Source of the DNA: CAZKBP01 sp964551015
Lineage (GTDB): Bacteria; Bacteroidota; Bacteroidia; Cytophagales; Microscillaceae
Direction: 5' to 3'
Assembly (NCBI GenBank): GCA_964551015.1
Contig: CAZKBP010000025.1
Coordinates: 23,706-87,705 of the forward strand
DNA length: 64,000 bases
Position numbers and translations under genes: made by a program. Of the stretch, positions 26,562 through 34,360 are shown one piece after another. Under the pieces are notes generated by a model. It worked only from the letters and a program-made list of their open reading frames with translations, made no database searches and was not told where the DNA came from. How positions within the stretch are numbered: the first letter of the stretch is position 1; each line of letters opens with the position of its first letter.

Positions 26562-26639
26562 TCTTTTTCTGAATATCGAGAAATTTTTGATCGTGAATTT
26601 TCAACAAGGCTTCAAAAAAGATCAAATCTTTATTTAAGA

Positions 26640-26678
26640 AAAAAACCAACCCGAAAGCTCAGGCTGGTTTTTCATACG
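26640..26678 (+). terminator. Rho-independent terminator
   Basis: AAACCA-A-CC pairs with GG-C-TGGTTT around the loop and is followed by a run of T. It lies about 80 bp after the Uma2 gene. Confidence 0.65.
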
Positions 26679-26823
26679 GGATTCAAAAAAACAAAAGACT
26701 AGGCAGAAATTCAGGTAGCAGTTAACCAAATATGAAATTCAAGTTGGCTTGAGTTTTTTTTATTTGGTATTTTCAAAACTCTACCCCGAAAACTGTCTAC
26801 TAATTAGCTAACTGCCTACTGAT

Positions 26824-27183
26824 TCAAGCGGCTGCATTTAAATCTTGCTTTCCTTCCTCTTCCTCCTGCTGGGCTTCTAGTAGGGAGATCAGCTGGTAAA
26901 ATTTTTCGTCAATGCGGGCTACATCACTCGCCCTTTCCATCTCGCCCATTTTCGCTAGGTTTCTCTTGTAATAAAGTAAGGCGGTAGAAATGATTTTCAG
27001 GTCTTCTAAACTAATGTTGAGCTTAGAGCGTACAGGCTGATTTGCTCTTAAGTGTGAATCTTCAGCTGAGGAAGTTTCGCGCTCTTTTTGGCTACTCTGA
27101 GGCGCCAAAGCCATACGCTCGTGGAACATATCTGCCAAACGCAATAGCATCGTACGAGGAAAAGTTAGGGTGGTGCTGACCAT
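26824..27183 (-). CDS. DLKxISxALL-family small protein (paralogue 3 of 3)
   Basis: A 119-residue paralogue of the proteins at 5651 and 8065. It is closest to the 5651 copy: the core reads SLEDLKIISTALLYYKRN followed by MGEMERASDVARIDEK, nearly the same as paralogue 1. The ATG at 27183 is chosen because it aligns with the start of paralogue 1; a longer frame would add 13 residues. The N-terminal helix (TMLLRLADMFHERM), a variable linker and an acidic C-terminus are conserved in plan. It stands alone, divergent from an Xre regulator. Duplication of this family within 22 kb suggests selection, but the role is unknown. Confidence 0.75.
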   Translation of the reverse strand: MVSTTLTFPRTMLLRLADMFHERMALAPQSSQKERETSSAEDSHLRANQPVRSKLNISLEDLKIISTALLYYKRNLAKMGEMERASDVARIDEKFYQLISLLEAQQEEEEGKQDLNAAA

Positions 27184-27354
27184 AATTTTAGTTTTAATAT
27201 TTTGAGTTTTTAAGTTCTTCACAAATCTTTCCCTTCTGTCTTTTCAGGGATATTTCAAATTTAAATTGCTTAATATCTGAGCTTTTGCTAAATTTGTAAA
27301 CAAATATAAGGCATTATTTTCATATTTGCCAAATGATTAAACCAAAATTTTGAT

Positions 27355-27678
27355 ATGTTTTTTAGCGAAAACCTCAAATACCTCCGAAAGCACAAAAATG
27401 GCGGCCAAAGTCAGGAGAATTTAGCAGAAAGCTTGGGATTGACCCGAGCTACCATCATGGCCTATGAAAGCGGCCGAGCCGAACCGCGGCTGGCTGTATT
27501 GAACAAGATCGCCCTCTATTTTGACATCAGTCTAGAGGAACTCATTAATGTACACTTAGCAAAGCGCAACCAACCGGAGCTTAAATCCGAAGACGCAGAA
27601 CAGGAAGAAAAGGAGGAGGAAGAAGCCGAACGGAAAATCAACCCGATCCTAGGCGTTTGGATCGTGATGGCTTCCTGA
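27355..27678 (+). CDS. Xre-family helix-turn-helix regulator with acidic tail
   Basis: A 107-residue protein. Residues of about 4-66 form an HTH_3 domain (motifs SQENLAESLGLTRATIMAYE and LNKIALYFDISLEELI). The next 30 residues are strongly acidic (DAEQEEKEEEEAE), and the last ten (INPILGVWIVMAS) are hydrophobic. Bacteroidota regulators of this type often carry a C-terminal LexA/S24-like half, so this one may be truncated. It lies 170 bp from and divergent to DLK paralogue 3, and upstream of the decayed efflux locus, so it could regulate either. Confidence 0.75.
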   Translation: MFFSENLKYLRKHKNGGQSQENLAESLGLTRATIMAYESGRAEPRLAVLNKIALYFDISLEELINVHLAKRNQPELKSEDAEQEEKEEEEAERKINPILGVWIVMAS

Positions 27679-27909
27679 GGATAAGCGAAAACACGGGATT
27701 CAAGACAATTTTTACACACGAATTACCCTCATCCAGTCAACCAGCGCATTTTCAAATACAGGTATTTTACTCCAAACCACTTCCATTGGATTTTCTTTAA
27801 AACTAATTGGTTAGAAAAATCATCTCATGGTTAGAGATTGTCAGAAATAAACTTCAATCACTACCTCCGGGCAGGTATAGTATGGTAGAAAGTTGCAACT
27901 CTCTTAGAA

Positions 27910-28600
27910 GTGTTTGGTCTTTTAGGAGAAAAGTGCTTCATTTGGGTATTCGACTATTCACTCAATCACAAAACTACGAAGAAGCGAATTTTACTGTCCT
28001 CCTCTCTGACCGTAGTGGCGGTTGTCATCGCCTTCTTGTTTTGGCAAGGAAATTCTCCCGGCGAAGAAAGAATCTTTACCCAAGTCAAAAAAGAATTCAT
28101 AGCCGCTCTGAACCGCTCTGAGCTCATCGATAAGCTCCGCAACAAACAATCTGAGCTAGATAAGGCCACTTCTCAATATACACAAACCAGGCTCGATACC
28201 ACCCTGGAATTGCGAGAAGCCCGCGATGAGTTGGTCAATCTCAAATTTGCCCAGCAAGAGAAGAGAAGGCTCCACAGTGTCGGGTTGGGATCCCGTGGTG
28301 GCGACCTTGCCCGATATGTCCGTGATGGTTTCTCGAACTTATATCAATGAAGTAGATATTCGTAAAATCAAAAGGGGACAATCGGTCAAAATCGGTTTGG
28401 ATGCTTTCCCAGAAAAAGAACTCATAGGCAAAGTCATTAATGTAGCCAATGTCGGCGAGCAAACGAGGCACAGATTTTAGCTGGGGTGAAGCCAAGAGAG
28501 CAAGTGCTCATCTCTCGCCTCGCCGAACCAGAGAGTTATCAATTGGTAACTTTACCAGAAAAGAGTAAACCAGCATCCACCTTACAAAGTAAAAAGTAAA
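27910..28600 (+). pseudogene. Decayed HlyD/MacA-type efflux adaptor
   Basis: Fragments of a periplasmic adaptor lie in two frames. The first (27910 onward) holds the N-terminal membrane anchor (LLSSSLTVVAVVIAFLFW) and a coiled-coil part (SELIDKLRNKQSELDKATSQ and LDTTLELREARDELVNLKF). The second frame (from about 28270) holds the C-terminal barrel (WDPVVATLPDMSVM, then TYINEVDIRKIKRGQSVKIG, ending VANVGEQ). A third frame has a C-terminal remnant (REQVLISRLAEPESY). Known adaptors of this type have about 60 residues between the anchor and the coiled coil, about 110 more between the coiled coil and the WDP motif, and about 60 after VANVGEQ. Those parts are missing here, so the gene has at least three internal deletions plus frame changes. 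Confidence 0.7.
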
Positions 28601-28602
28601 CC

Positions 28603-29143
28603 TCCATGTGGAATCGTTACTTTTCTAACCTAAGTATTGCTTGGAAGGCCAGTGCGACCAACCGACTGATTTATTCTTTAATCTGCTCGATGCACAGATT
28701 GCTTACGAAATTGCTTCAAAAAATTTAGCTAATAATGACACTATATTTAAGATCGGAGAGGGGCGTTTCAATTTGGGAAAAATTGCAGAAAACGATCTCC
28801 TCCAACTCAAACCTAACATTATGAATTCTTCTCAGCAGGTAACTTAAGGTTGAACTTTGAACAGGAAATTTATCTGAAAGTCAGGCAGCTAGATATCCTT
28901 CGACAGCGACTTCAAATCGCCAAAGAATCTGATGGGATTGCCCAGAGAAGATACTTTATAGCCCAGCAACGCTATCTGATTGCCAAGATTTCTATTACAG
29001 ACTTGAATATTGCTTTGCAGGAAAAAGACATTGCTAAGCGAGAATTTCTCAGTGCTATGCGCAACTTTTGGCGTGCCTATTACGAAATTCGGCGGCTAAC
29101 GCTCTATGATTTTGAGCAAGACCAACCTATTAGATACGAATAA
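28603..29143 (+). pseudogene. Decayed TolC-family outer-membrane efflux protein
   Basis: Two overlapping-frame pieces of an outer-membrane efflux protein. Piece one (about 28641-28847) has the TolC helix motifs LDAQIAYEIASKNLAN and FKIGEGRFNLGKIAENDLLQ. Piece two (28850-29143) has the last helices, including RYFIAQQRYLIAKISITDLN and NFWRAYYEIRRLTLYDFEQD. The N-terminal half of the protein is absent and a stop with a frame change separates the pieces. It follows the adaptor remnant directly, which is the normal order of a tripartite exporter; no permease or ATPase gene remains between or beside them. Confidence 0.7.
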
Positions 29144-29478
29144 AACTCAGAAAGTTTTCCCAATTTAAAATTTTCATCTTGAAATAAAAGAATCTCCTTT
29201 TTTATTACAAAGTAATCATATTCTAACTTTTATCATAATTAGATAGATATTCTCAAAAAGGGAAAATGTTGCTACATTGATTAATTGAAAATTACTGATA
29301 ATCAGAGCTTTACGTAACTGGTATAATTTCAGTACAAGAGAGAATAGTTCACAGCTCAACGCATAGCTGGTTGAAGAAAAAAAAAGCCCGCCTTTCAGAG
29401 GTGGGTTTTTTTGTTTTAAAGCTTTTATCTTTCTTGGTAATATCTCAAAAAGATATGAAAGAGAAATTCTCGAGTCTT
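29144..29478. other. Intergenic region with a diverged hairpin-tail repeat
   Basis: About 335 bp between convergent units, the efflux remnant and the catabolic operon. Its only clear content is the repeat copy at 29355-29412. Confidence 0.5.
29355..29412 (+). repeat. Orphan copy of the hairpin-tail repeat (plus strand)
   Basis: The segment CAACGCATAGCTGGTTGAAG (29357-29376) matches, in inverse orientation, the conserved part of the array at 62.5-64.0 kb except for one base (CGCATAG versus TGCATAG). It is followed directly by a terminator hairpin (GCCC-G-CCT / AGG-T-GGG with flanking A and T tracts) whose stem sequence is quite different from the array stem. So the tail is conserved and the hairpin position is kept while the stem has diverged. 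The hairpin can also terminate the catabolic operon on the minus strand. Confidence 0.6.
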
Positions 29479-30966
29479 TCAATCCGCCAAACTACTCGGT
29501 CTTCTTAAATATTTACCCTTAGCTTCGCCAATGATGCTGCCCTGGTCATAGATCAGGCTACCTCTTAAAAATGTAGACTTGACTTTTCCATTCAACTCTA
29601 CACCCTCGAAGGGCGTGTAGCCCTGCGCTGATTCCGACTCGGCGGCTCTGACCACGAAGCTCTCCTGAGGATCCAGCAATACCAAATCCGCATCGTAGCC
29701 TAAAGCAATATCGCCTTTCTGGTTCAAGCCGTAGCGTTGGGCGGGATTCCAGCTTACTAGTTCGGCCATGTGATTGTAAGACATACCTCGTTTGCTACCT
29801 TCGCTGAACAAGCCCGAAAGTAAGTATTCCGTCCCTCCAAAGCCGGATTTAGCCAAGAAAATATTATCAGGGTTTTGATTGTCTAGCTTGAATTCGTCCG
29901 AACAACAAGCATGGTCACTTACCACCCAATCAATCTTCCGATCTAAAACGTATTGCCAAAGCGCTTCCACATCTTCTCTCGGACGAATGGGAGGATTGAC
30001 CTTGGCGTAGCCTTGCGTGGGTGCATCTGTATCCAAGAGCAGGTGCCCGATCGTTACTTCCCGACGAAAATTGATATGCGGGAAAGCCAAAGCCATCCGC
30101 AAGGCCGCATCCACGGCTTTGTAAGAGGAAAGATGGAGCAAATTAATATTCACGCATTCCGTTTCGTGTGCCAAGTAGGAGGCAATACAAATCGCCAAGC
30201 CCTCGGAATGTTGCGGGCGAGAGGCACTGTAAGCAGGTAAGCCACTGAGTTTGCCTTCTTCTTCCACGATTTTGGTGTAAGCGGCCATGATTTCAGCCGT
30301 TTCGCAGTGCAGGCTGAGGCTGATTTGCTCTTTTTTGTCGGGGTGCTTGTCCATGGCTTCTTTAATGCCTCGCATCACGAACTCGAAGTGTGCAAAATCG
30401 TATTTCTCCTCTTTGTCAATCATCAGGAAGTCGTTTTGGCTCTCTTTGCTGGACTTGCCGTGGAGGCCATGACTGCCGTAAAACATGAAGATTTTAAAAG
30501 AACTCACCCCTTGTTCGCTAATCAGCATATCAATCTCGCTGATATGTTGCTTATCCATGGGAGCCAAGTGATAGGCGTAATCCACGAAAAAATTATCTTG
30601 GGAAAGCTCCAGTACCTCGGGGAAAAATTTTGCGTAAGCACCGCCCTTGTTCAGGTAATATTTTCCAGTGCGGATATAATTGATACTACTTGTAACGCCT
30701 CCCATCGCCGCTGCTTTACTCTCGGTAACGGCATCTTTATCCAATGGTGCATAAATCCCCGTGTGCATATGGGCATCCACGAGGCCAGGAAAGGCGAGCA
30801 GGTTTTTTCCATCAAACACGGTTTGCGCTTCTTCGGCAGGAATTTCGGGTTGGATTTTGAAAAACTTCCCGTCTTTAATGCCCAAATCAAGCAAATCCAC
30901 TGAGTTTTTGTTCGGGCGCACTACACGTACGTCTTTGATAATAAGGTCTAGATTTTTGTCTGACAT
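29479..30966 (-). CDS. Amidohydrolase of the dihydropyrimidinase/allantoinase family
   Basis: A 495-residue cyclic amidohydrolase. The first metal motif is VDAHMHTG (near 62-69). The lysine that is normally carbamylated lies in VSSFKIFMFYGSHG (near 155-168). Further metal ligands follow in LHCETAEI and LLHLSSY, and the last Asp lies in VSDHACC near 350. The N-terminal composite sheet (LIIKDVRVV...) and the C-terminal segment (GKVKSTFLRGSLIYDQG) are typical. The enzyme should open a cyclic amide or imide ring. It is the last gene of the long minus-strand operon and suggests that a ring compound or imide enters the pathway. Confidence 0.88.
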   Translation of the reverse strand: MSDKNLDLIIKDVRVVRPNKNSVDLLDLGIKDGKFFKIQPEIPAEEAQTVFDGKNLLAFPGLVDAHMHTGIYAPLDKDAVTESKAAAMGGVTSSINYIRTGKYYLNKGGAYAKFFPEVLELSQDNFFVDYAYHLAPMDKQHISEIDMLISEQGVSSFKIFMFYGSHGLHGKSSKESQNDFLMIDKEEKYDFAHFEFVMRGIKEAMDKHPDKKEQISLSLHCETAEIMAAYTKIVEEEGKLSGLPAYSASRPQHSEGLAICIASYLAHETECVNINLLHLSSYKAVDAALRMALAFPHINFRREVTIGHLLLDTDAPTQGYAKVNPPIRPREDVEALWQYVLDRKIDWVVSDHACCSDEFKLDNQNPDNIFLAKSGFGGTEYLLSGLFSEGSKRGMSYNHMAELVSWNPAQRYGLNQKGDIALGYDADLVLLDPQESFVVRAAESESAQGYTPFEGVELNGKVKSTFLRGSLIYDQGSIIGEAKGKYLRRPSSLAD

Positions 30967-30974
30967 AGTTTTGA

Positions 30975-31105
30975 GAAGTTAGGAGTTAGAAATTAGGAGC
31001 TAGAATATAGGAGTTAGGAGCTATCTATACACGAGATCCATGATTTCCTTTGTCTCCGCTTTTATATGGATCAATGTATTCTAAATTCTGTATTCTAGCT
31101 CCTAT
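30975..31105. repeat. Inverted heptad-repeat element without gene
   Basis: Heptad-like GGAGTTAG/GGAGCTAG copies at about 30985-31022 and the inverse at 31091-31105 include a perfect inverted pair, AGGAGCTAGAATA (30995-31007) and TATTCTAGCTCCT (31091-31103). About 80 bp of unrelated sequence lie between. The sequence family is the same as around the S23 gene at 33.8 kb. It separates two operon genes and would fold into a strong RNA stem. Confidence 0.6.
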
Positions 31106-31111
31106 ATTTTC

Positions 31112-32290
31112 CTAAAAAACAATGATTCCTTTATCTTTTAAAGCTTGAATTTCGCTTTCGGATAAGCCAAGTTTACTGAGAATCTCTTGGCTGTGTGCAC
31201 CGATTTGGGGCGGATGGTTTCTTAAGCTTACTTCTGCTCCCTCATATTCCAAGGGAAATTTAGGCAATTTCGCTTGAACCTCCGCCGAGATTCGGGTTTC
31301 TAATAAACCATTTCCTTCATTGAGTTGAGGATCATCAAATAAATCCTCGGGTTGGGCGATGGGCGCGAAAGGAATGGAAGCCTCTTCACATTTAGCGATA
31401 ATTTCTGCTTTGGTGAATTGAGCCATCATCTTCTCCAGCTCGGGCTGAAACCAATCACGTTGGTCAATGCGGTCGTTGTTGGTGCTGAGGCGTTTGTCCT
31501 TCCGCCAGTCTTCCCTGCCAAAAGCTTGACAAAATCGCTCCCAATGCTTTTCACTGATAATGCCCACGAATACTTTTTCCCCGTCTTTGCTATCAAAAAC
31601 CCGGTAAACAGACCAAGCACTCACGCGGGCGGGCATGGGCGGCACGGGATGCTCACTCAGGGCAGCATAAGCCATGTGTTGCCCCATCAGGAAGGCCGTG
31701 GTCTCGAAGAGAGCCGCTTTGACAAATTTGCCCCTGCCCGTTTTTTCTCGCTCGTACAAGGCTTGCAAAATTCCGATATAGCCAAACATTCCGCCCGTGA
31801 TATCCACGATGGAAGTGCCTGCCCGCAGTGGATCGCCCGGCCTTCCGGTCATGTAAGCTAAGCCGCCCATCATTTGTACTACTTCGTCCATGGCGTGGCG
31901 TTTTTCGTAAGGACCACTGAGAAAGCCTTTCAAGGAGCAATAAATCAGGCCTTCGTTTAAAGGCTTTAATTTTTCATAAGCAAAACCCAAGCGTTCCATC
32001 GTGCCGGGGCCAAAATTTTCCACGAGTACGTCTGCCGTTTTCGTGAGTTGGTAAATGATTTCTTGACCTTTTTCAGATTTTAGATCAATCGCCAGGCTTT
32101 TTTTATTCCGACTATAAAACGGGAAATAACCCGTTCCAAAGCCTTTCAAGTAACGGGTACTATCGCCCTGAGGAGGTTCGATGTGAATGACCTCGGCACC
32201 CATATCCGCCAAGAGCAACCCCGTGGTAGGGCCCATCACGGCGTGAGTAAATTCGAGAACTCGGATACCTTCGAGGGGGAGTGAATTCAT
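31112..32290 (-). CDS. CaiB/BaiF family CoA-transferase (family III)
   Basis: A 392-residue family III CoA-transferase. The N-terminal start LEGIRVLEFTHAVMGPTTG, the RNKKSLAIDLKSEKG block and the catalytic Asp in KRHAMDEVVQMMGGLAYM (near residue 140) are all present. These enzymes move CoA between carboxylic acids, for instance from succinyl-CoA or acetyl-CoA to a hydroxy-acid. In this operon it is the best candidate to activate an acid that is then cleaved by the HMG-CoA-lyase-like enzyme, as in citramalate or itaconate routes. That link is inference. Confidence 0.93.
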   Translation of the reverse strand: MNSLPLEGIRVLEFTHAVMGPTTGLLLADMGAEVIHIEPPQGDSTRYLKGFGTGYFPFYSRNKKSLAIDLKSEKGQEIIYQLTKTADVLVENFGPGTMERLGFAYEKLKPLNEGLIYCSLKGFLSGPYEKRHAMDEVVQMMGGLAYMTGRPGDPLRAGTSIVDITGGMFGYIGILQALYEREKTGRGKFVKAALFETTAFLMGQHMAYAALSEHPVPPMPARVSAWSVYRVFDSKDGEKVFVGIISEKHWERFCQAFGREDWRKDKRLSTNNDRIDQRDWFQPELEKMMAQFTKAEIIAKCEEASIPFAPIAQPEDLFDDPQLNEGNGLLETRISAEVQAKLPKFPLEYEGAEVSLRNHPPQIGAHSQEILSKLGLSESEIQALKDKGIIVF

Positions 32291-32334
32291 AGTTTATAGC
32301 ATTGAAGGATGCATATTTGATCCCGTGGAAATTT

Positions 32335-33135
32335 CTAGTCTAGCAAAAAATCCTTCACCGTGCGGTTAAAGCCTTCGGGATGTTCCAAGTTAGGCATATG
32401 CCCGGCGTTCATGATCACGATTTTTTCTTTGACGTTAGGAATTTTTTCTACTAACAGGTCGGCAATTCGGTGAAAATCCTCCGTGTCTCTTTCACCCACG
32501 ATAATCATGGTTTCGGCCTGTATTTGATGCAAGCCCTCCACGGTAGGTGGTTTACTGCCGGGTAAAAGCTTGGGATTGGTAAAGTGTAGCCCAGAATAAT
32601 CTTTAATCATGGTTTCTAGCGCCTTGGTATAAGGATTCTCGTGTGCGGGTTGTAGCAATGAACTCCGTGCCCAGGTCAGTTTTGCTTTTAAAGCTCCCTT
32701 GGAAGCTCCGATCTGGTATACTTCTCCAAAAAGCTCTTTTAAAGCCTCCGTGTAATTGTCAAAGCCATGCACGTCCGCATCTACAGAGACAAGCTTGGCC
32801 ACTCGCTCGGGATAAGTTTGGGCAAAGCTCAGGGCGATATTCCCTCCCATGGAGAGTCCCACGAGGTGCGCTTTTTCAATTTCTAAATGATCTAATAAAG
32901 CTTTAAGATCAGCAGCAGCGATGTGTGGCTTAGGCTCACCAGCGAAAGAAGATTTTCCAAAACCTCTCACATCATAACGAATGGCCTTAAAATCATCGGC
33001 AAAGTCAGCAAATTGGGCATCCCACATCCGACAATCGAGGGCTAATCCGTGGATTAATACGACTGGAAATCCTTCCCCATCCATTTCGTAATATAACTTA
33101 GCTCCTTCAACCTCAACAAAATCTTGTATAAGCAT
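32335..33135 (-). CDS. Alpha/beta-hydrolase (enol-lactonase-like)
   Basis: A 266-residue alpha/beta-hydrolase. The nucleophile elbow GLSMGG has Ser95; an oxyanion HG dipeptide is at 29-30 (VLIHGLALD); the acid is probably the Asp in VGERDTEDF; and the catalytic His is in NAGHMPNLEHP. Length and motifs resemble 3-oxoadipate enol-lactonases and related esterases. It probably opens a lactone or hydrolyses a C-C or ester bond in the pathway. It lies 45 bp from the CoA-transferase gene on the same strand. Confidence 0.85.
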   Translation of the reverse strand: MLIQDFVEVEGAKLYYEMDGEGFPVVLIHGLALDCRMWDAQFADFADDFKAIRYDVRGFGKSSFAGEPKPHIAAADLKALLDHLEIEKAHLVGLSMGGNIALSFAQTYPERVAKLVSVDADVHGFDNYTEALKELFGEVYQIGASKGALKAKLTWARSSLLQPAHENPYTKALETMIKDYSGLHFTNPKLLPGSKPPTVEGLHQIQAETMIIVGERDTEDFHRIADLLVEKIPNVKEKIVIMNAGHMPNLEHPEGFNRTVKDFLLD

Positions 33136-33273
33136 AATGGATGTTTTCTTATGTTCAGTTCAACTTAAATTTCTATAAATCTATAAAAGGGCAGAGGGCT
33201 TTGCCAATTTTCAAGAAGAATTTCTATTAAGTTATTATGTAAATTATTTTTAGCCATTCTTATATACTCACTT

Positions 33274-33756
33274 TTACAATTGATAATCTCCGTGTTTTTT
33301 TAAGTAGGGAACAAGTCCTCCTTCGTTCAGAATATCAATCATGACTTGGGGCATGGGGGCGGCTGGGTAGGTTTTGCCCTCGGTCAAATCTTTGACCCAG
33401 CCTTCTTCCAAGCTAAATTCAATCTGATGGCCAGGCTGAATGCTGTGTGAGCCGATTTCCATGAGAGGCAGGCCAATATTAATCGCGTTTCGGTAGAAAA
33501 TTCGGGCAAAATAATCGGCAACCACCACGGCCACGCCCGCCGTTTTGATAGCGATGGGAGCCTGCTCGCGGGAAGAGCCACAGCCAAAATTTGCCCCGGC
33601 CACGATCACATCACCGGTTTGTACTTTTTGGCTAAATTCAGGATCAAGGTCTTCCAAAACGTGTTCAGCTAAAGATTGAATATCCAGTGTTTTGGTGTAT
33701 TTGCCCGGGATAATGCGATCCGTATCAATATCGTGGCCGTAGACGAAGATTTGCAT
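33274..33756 (-). CDS. Aconitase-family dehydratase small subunit (LeuD-like, copy 1)
   Basis: A 160-residue swivel-domain subunit of a LeuCD-type hydro-lyase. The motifs GHDIDTDRIIPGKYT (about 5-19), GANFGCGSSREQAPIA (about 52-67) and YRNAINIGLPLME (about 90-102) match the LeuD/homoaconitase family. The short length fits the archaeal-like/dimethylmalate-dehydratase group rather than proteobacterial LeuD. Its large subunit is at 34361; the two are normally adjacent but are separated here by a four-helix-bundle gene and repeats. The substrate is a hydroxy-diacid of unknown type. Confidence 0.9.
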   Translation of the reverse strand: MQIFVYGHDIDTDRIIPGKYTKTLDIQSLAEHVLEDLDPEFSQKVQTGDVIVAGANFGCGSSREQAPIAIKTAGVAVVVADYFARIFYRNAINIGLPLMEIGSHSIQPGHQIEFSLEEGWVKDLTEGKTYPAAPMPQVMIDILNEGGLVPYLKKHGDYQL

Positions 33757-33763
33757 ATTTTGA

Positions 33764-33809
33764 GGAGTTAGTATCTAGGAGTTAGGAGCTAGAACTTAGG
33801 AGTTAGGAG
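33764..33809. repeat. Left arm of inverted heptad repeat flanking the S23 gene
   Basis: A 46-bp block built of GGAGTTAG/GGAGCTAG-type heptads. It matches the inverse of 34247-34292 at 42 of 46 positions. It abuts the stop codon of the S23-type gene, and similar heptads continue to about 33827, inside the coding 3' end. Confidence 0.65.
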
Positions 33810-34184
33810 CTAGGAGTTAGGAGATTTTTCTTTCTGTCTTAAGGTTTTGCAATAGGCATTAAGAATTTTTGCGATTTCATCCAAGTCATTTTTCATATCT
33901 CGGGTATTGAAGTATTCTAAATCCTGAATTAAAATCAAATAATAATAAGTTTCATCCAAGGAGCTTTGGGCGATATTGAAGAATCTGGCTTTTTCTTTAA
34001 GTCCAGCTCGTTTGAAACCTTCTACGATGTTGGCCGGAATAGAAACCGAACTTCTCCTGATTTGAGAGGTAAGGCCAAATAATTCAGATTTAGGAAATGA
34101 TTCCGTCATTTTGTAAATCTTTAGGACAAATTCGTGTGCCTTTTGCCAGACAACCAAGTCCTGAAATTTTTTTGCTTTTTGCAT
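33810..34184 (-). CDS. Four-helix-bundle protein, S23/IVS-type
   Basis: A 124-residue protein of the S23/TIGR02436 four-helix-bundle family. The signatures FQDLVVWQKAHEF (about 7-19), SQIRRSSVSIPANIVEGFKR (about 41-60) and the helical C-terminus with LDETYYYLIL are characteristic. Members are known from intervening sequences in 23S rRNA genes and as Avd, a partner of retroelement reverse transcriptases; the free-standing role is unknown. Here the gene is placed between leuC and leuD of a catabolic operon and flanked by inverted heptad repeats, which suggests insertion. The last codons read into the left repeat. No reverse transcriptase or variable repeat is present nearby. Confidence 0.9.
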   Translation of the reverse strand: MQKAKKFQDLVVWQKAHEFVLKIYKMTESFPKSELFGLTSQIRRSSVSIPANIVEGFKRAGLKEKARFFNIAQSSLDETYYYLILIQDLEYFNTRDMKNDLDEIAKILNAYCKTLRQKEKSPNS

Positions 34185-34246
34185 TTTACGAGATAGGAGA
34201 TTTCTTGGAATATAAGAGATAGAGTTTTAAAACAAAAATAAGATTC

Positions 34247-34356
34247 CTCCTAACTCTTAGATTCTAGCTCCTGACTCCTAGATACTAACTCCTATCTCCT
34301 AACTCTTAGATTCTAGCTCCTAACTCCTAATTCCTAACTCCTCCATCCTAACTCCT
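34247..34356. repeat. Right inverted heptad repeat array flanking the S23 gene
   Basis: About 110 bp of CTAACTCC/CTAGCTCC heptads, inverse to the left array. Positions 34247-34292 pair with 33764-33809. The extra heptads up to 34356 suggest expansion by slippage. A transcript of the operon could fold the S23 gene into a loop closed by this stem. Confidence 0.65.
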
Positions 34357-34360
34357 AATT

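Noticed and set aside
29216..29482. 88-codon minus-strand frame between the efflux remnant and the amidohydrolase
   Set aside because: It spans the hairpin-tail repeat and terminator and has an AT-driven hydrophobic composition.
30307..30903. 198-codon frame antisense to the amidohydrolase gene
   Set aside because: The opposite strand encodes a full-length enzyme with all metal motifs; the antisense frame is a by-product of codon bias.
33810..34356. Diversity-generating retroelement (Avd-like gene plus repeats)
   Set aside because: The four-helix-bundle protein is related to Avd, but there is no reverse transcriptase, template repeat or variable repeat in the window.
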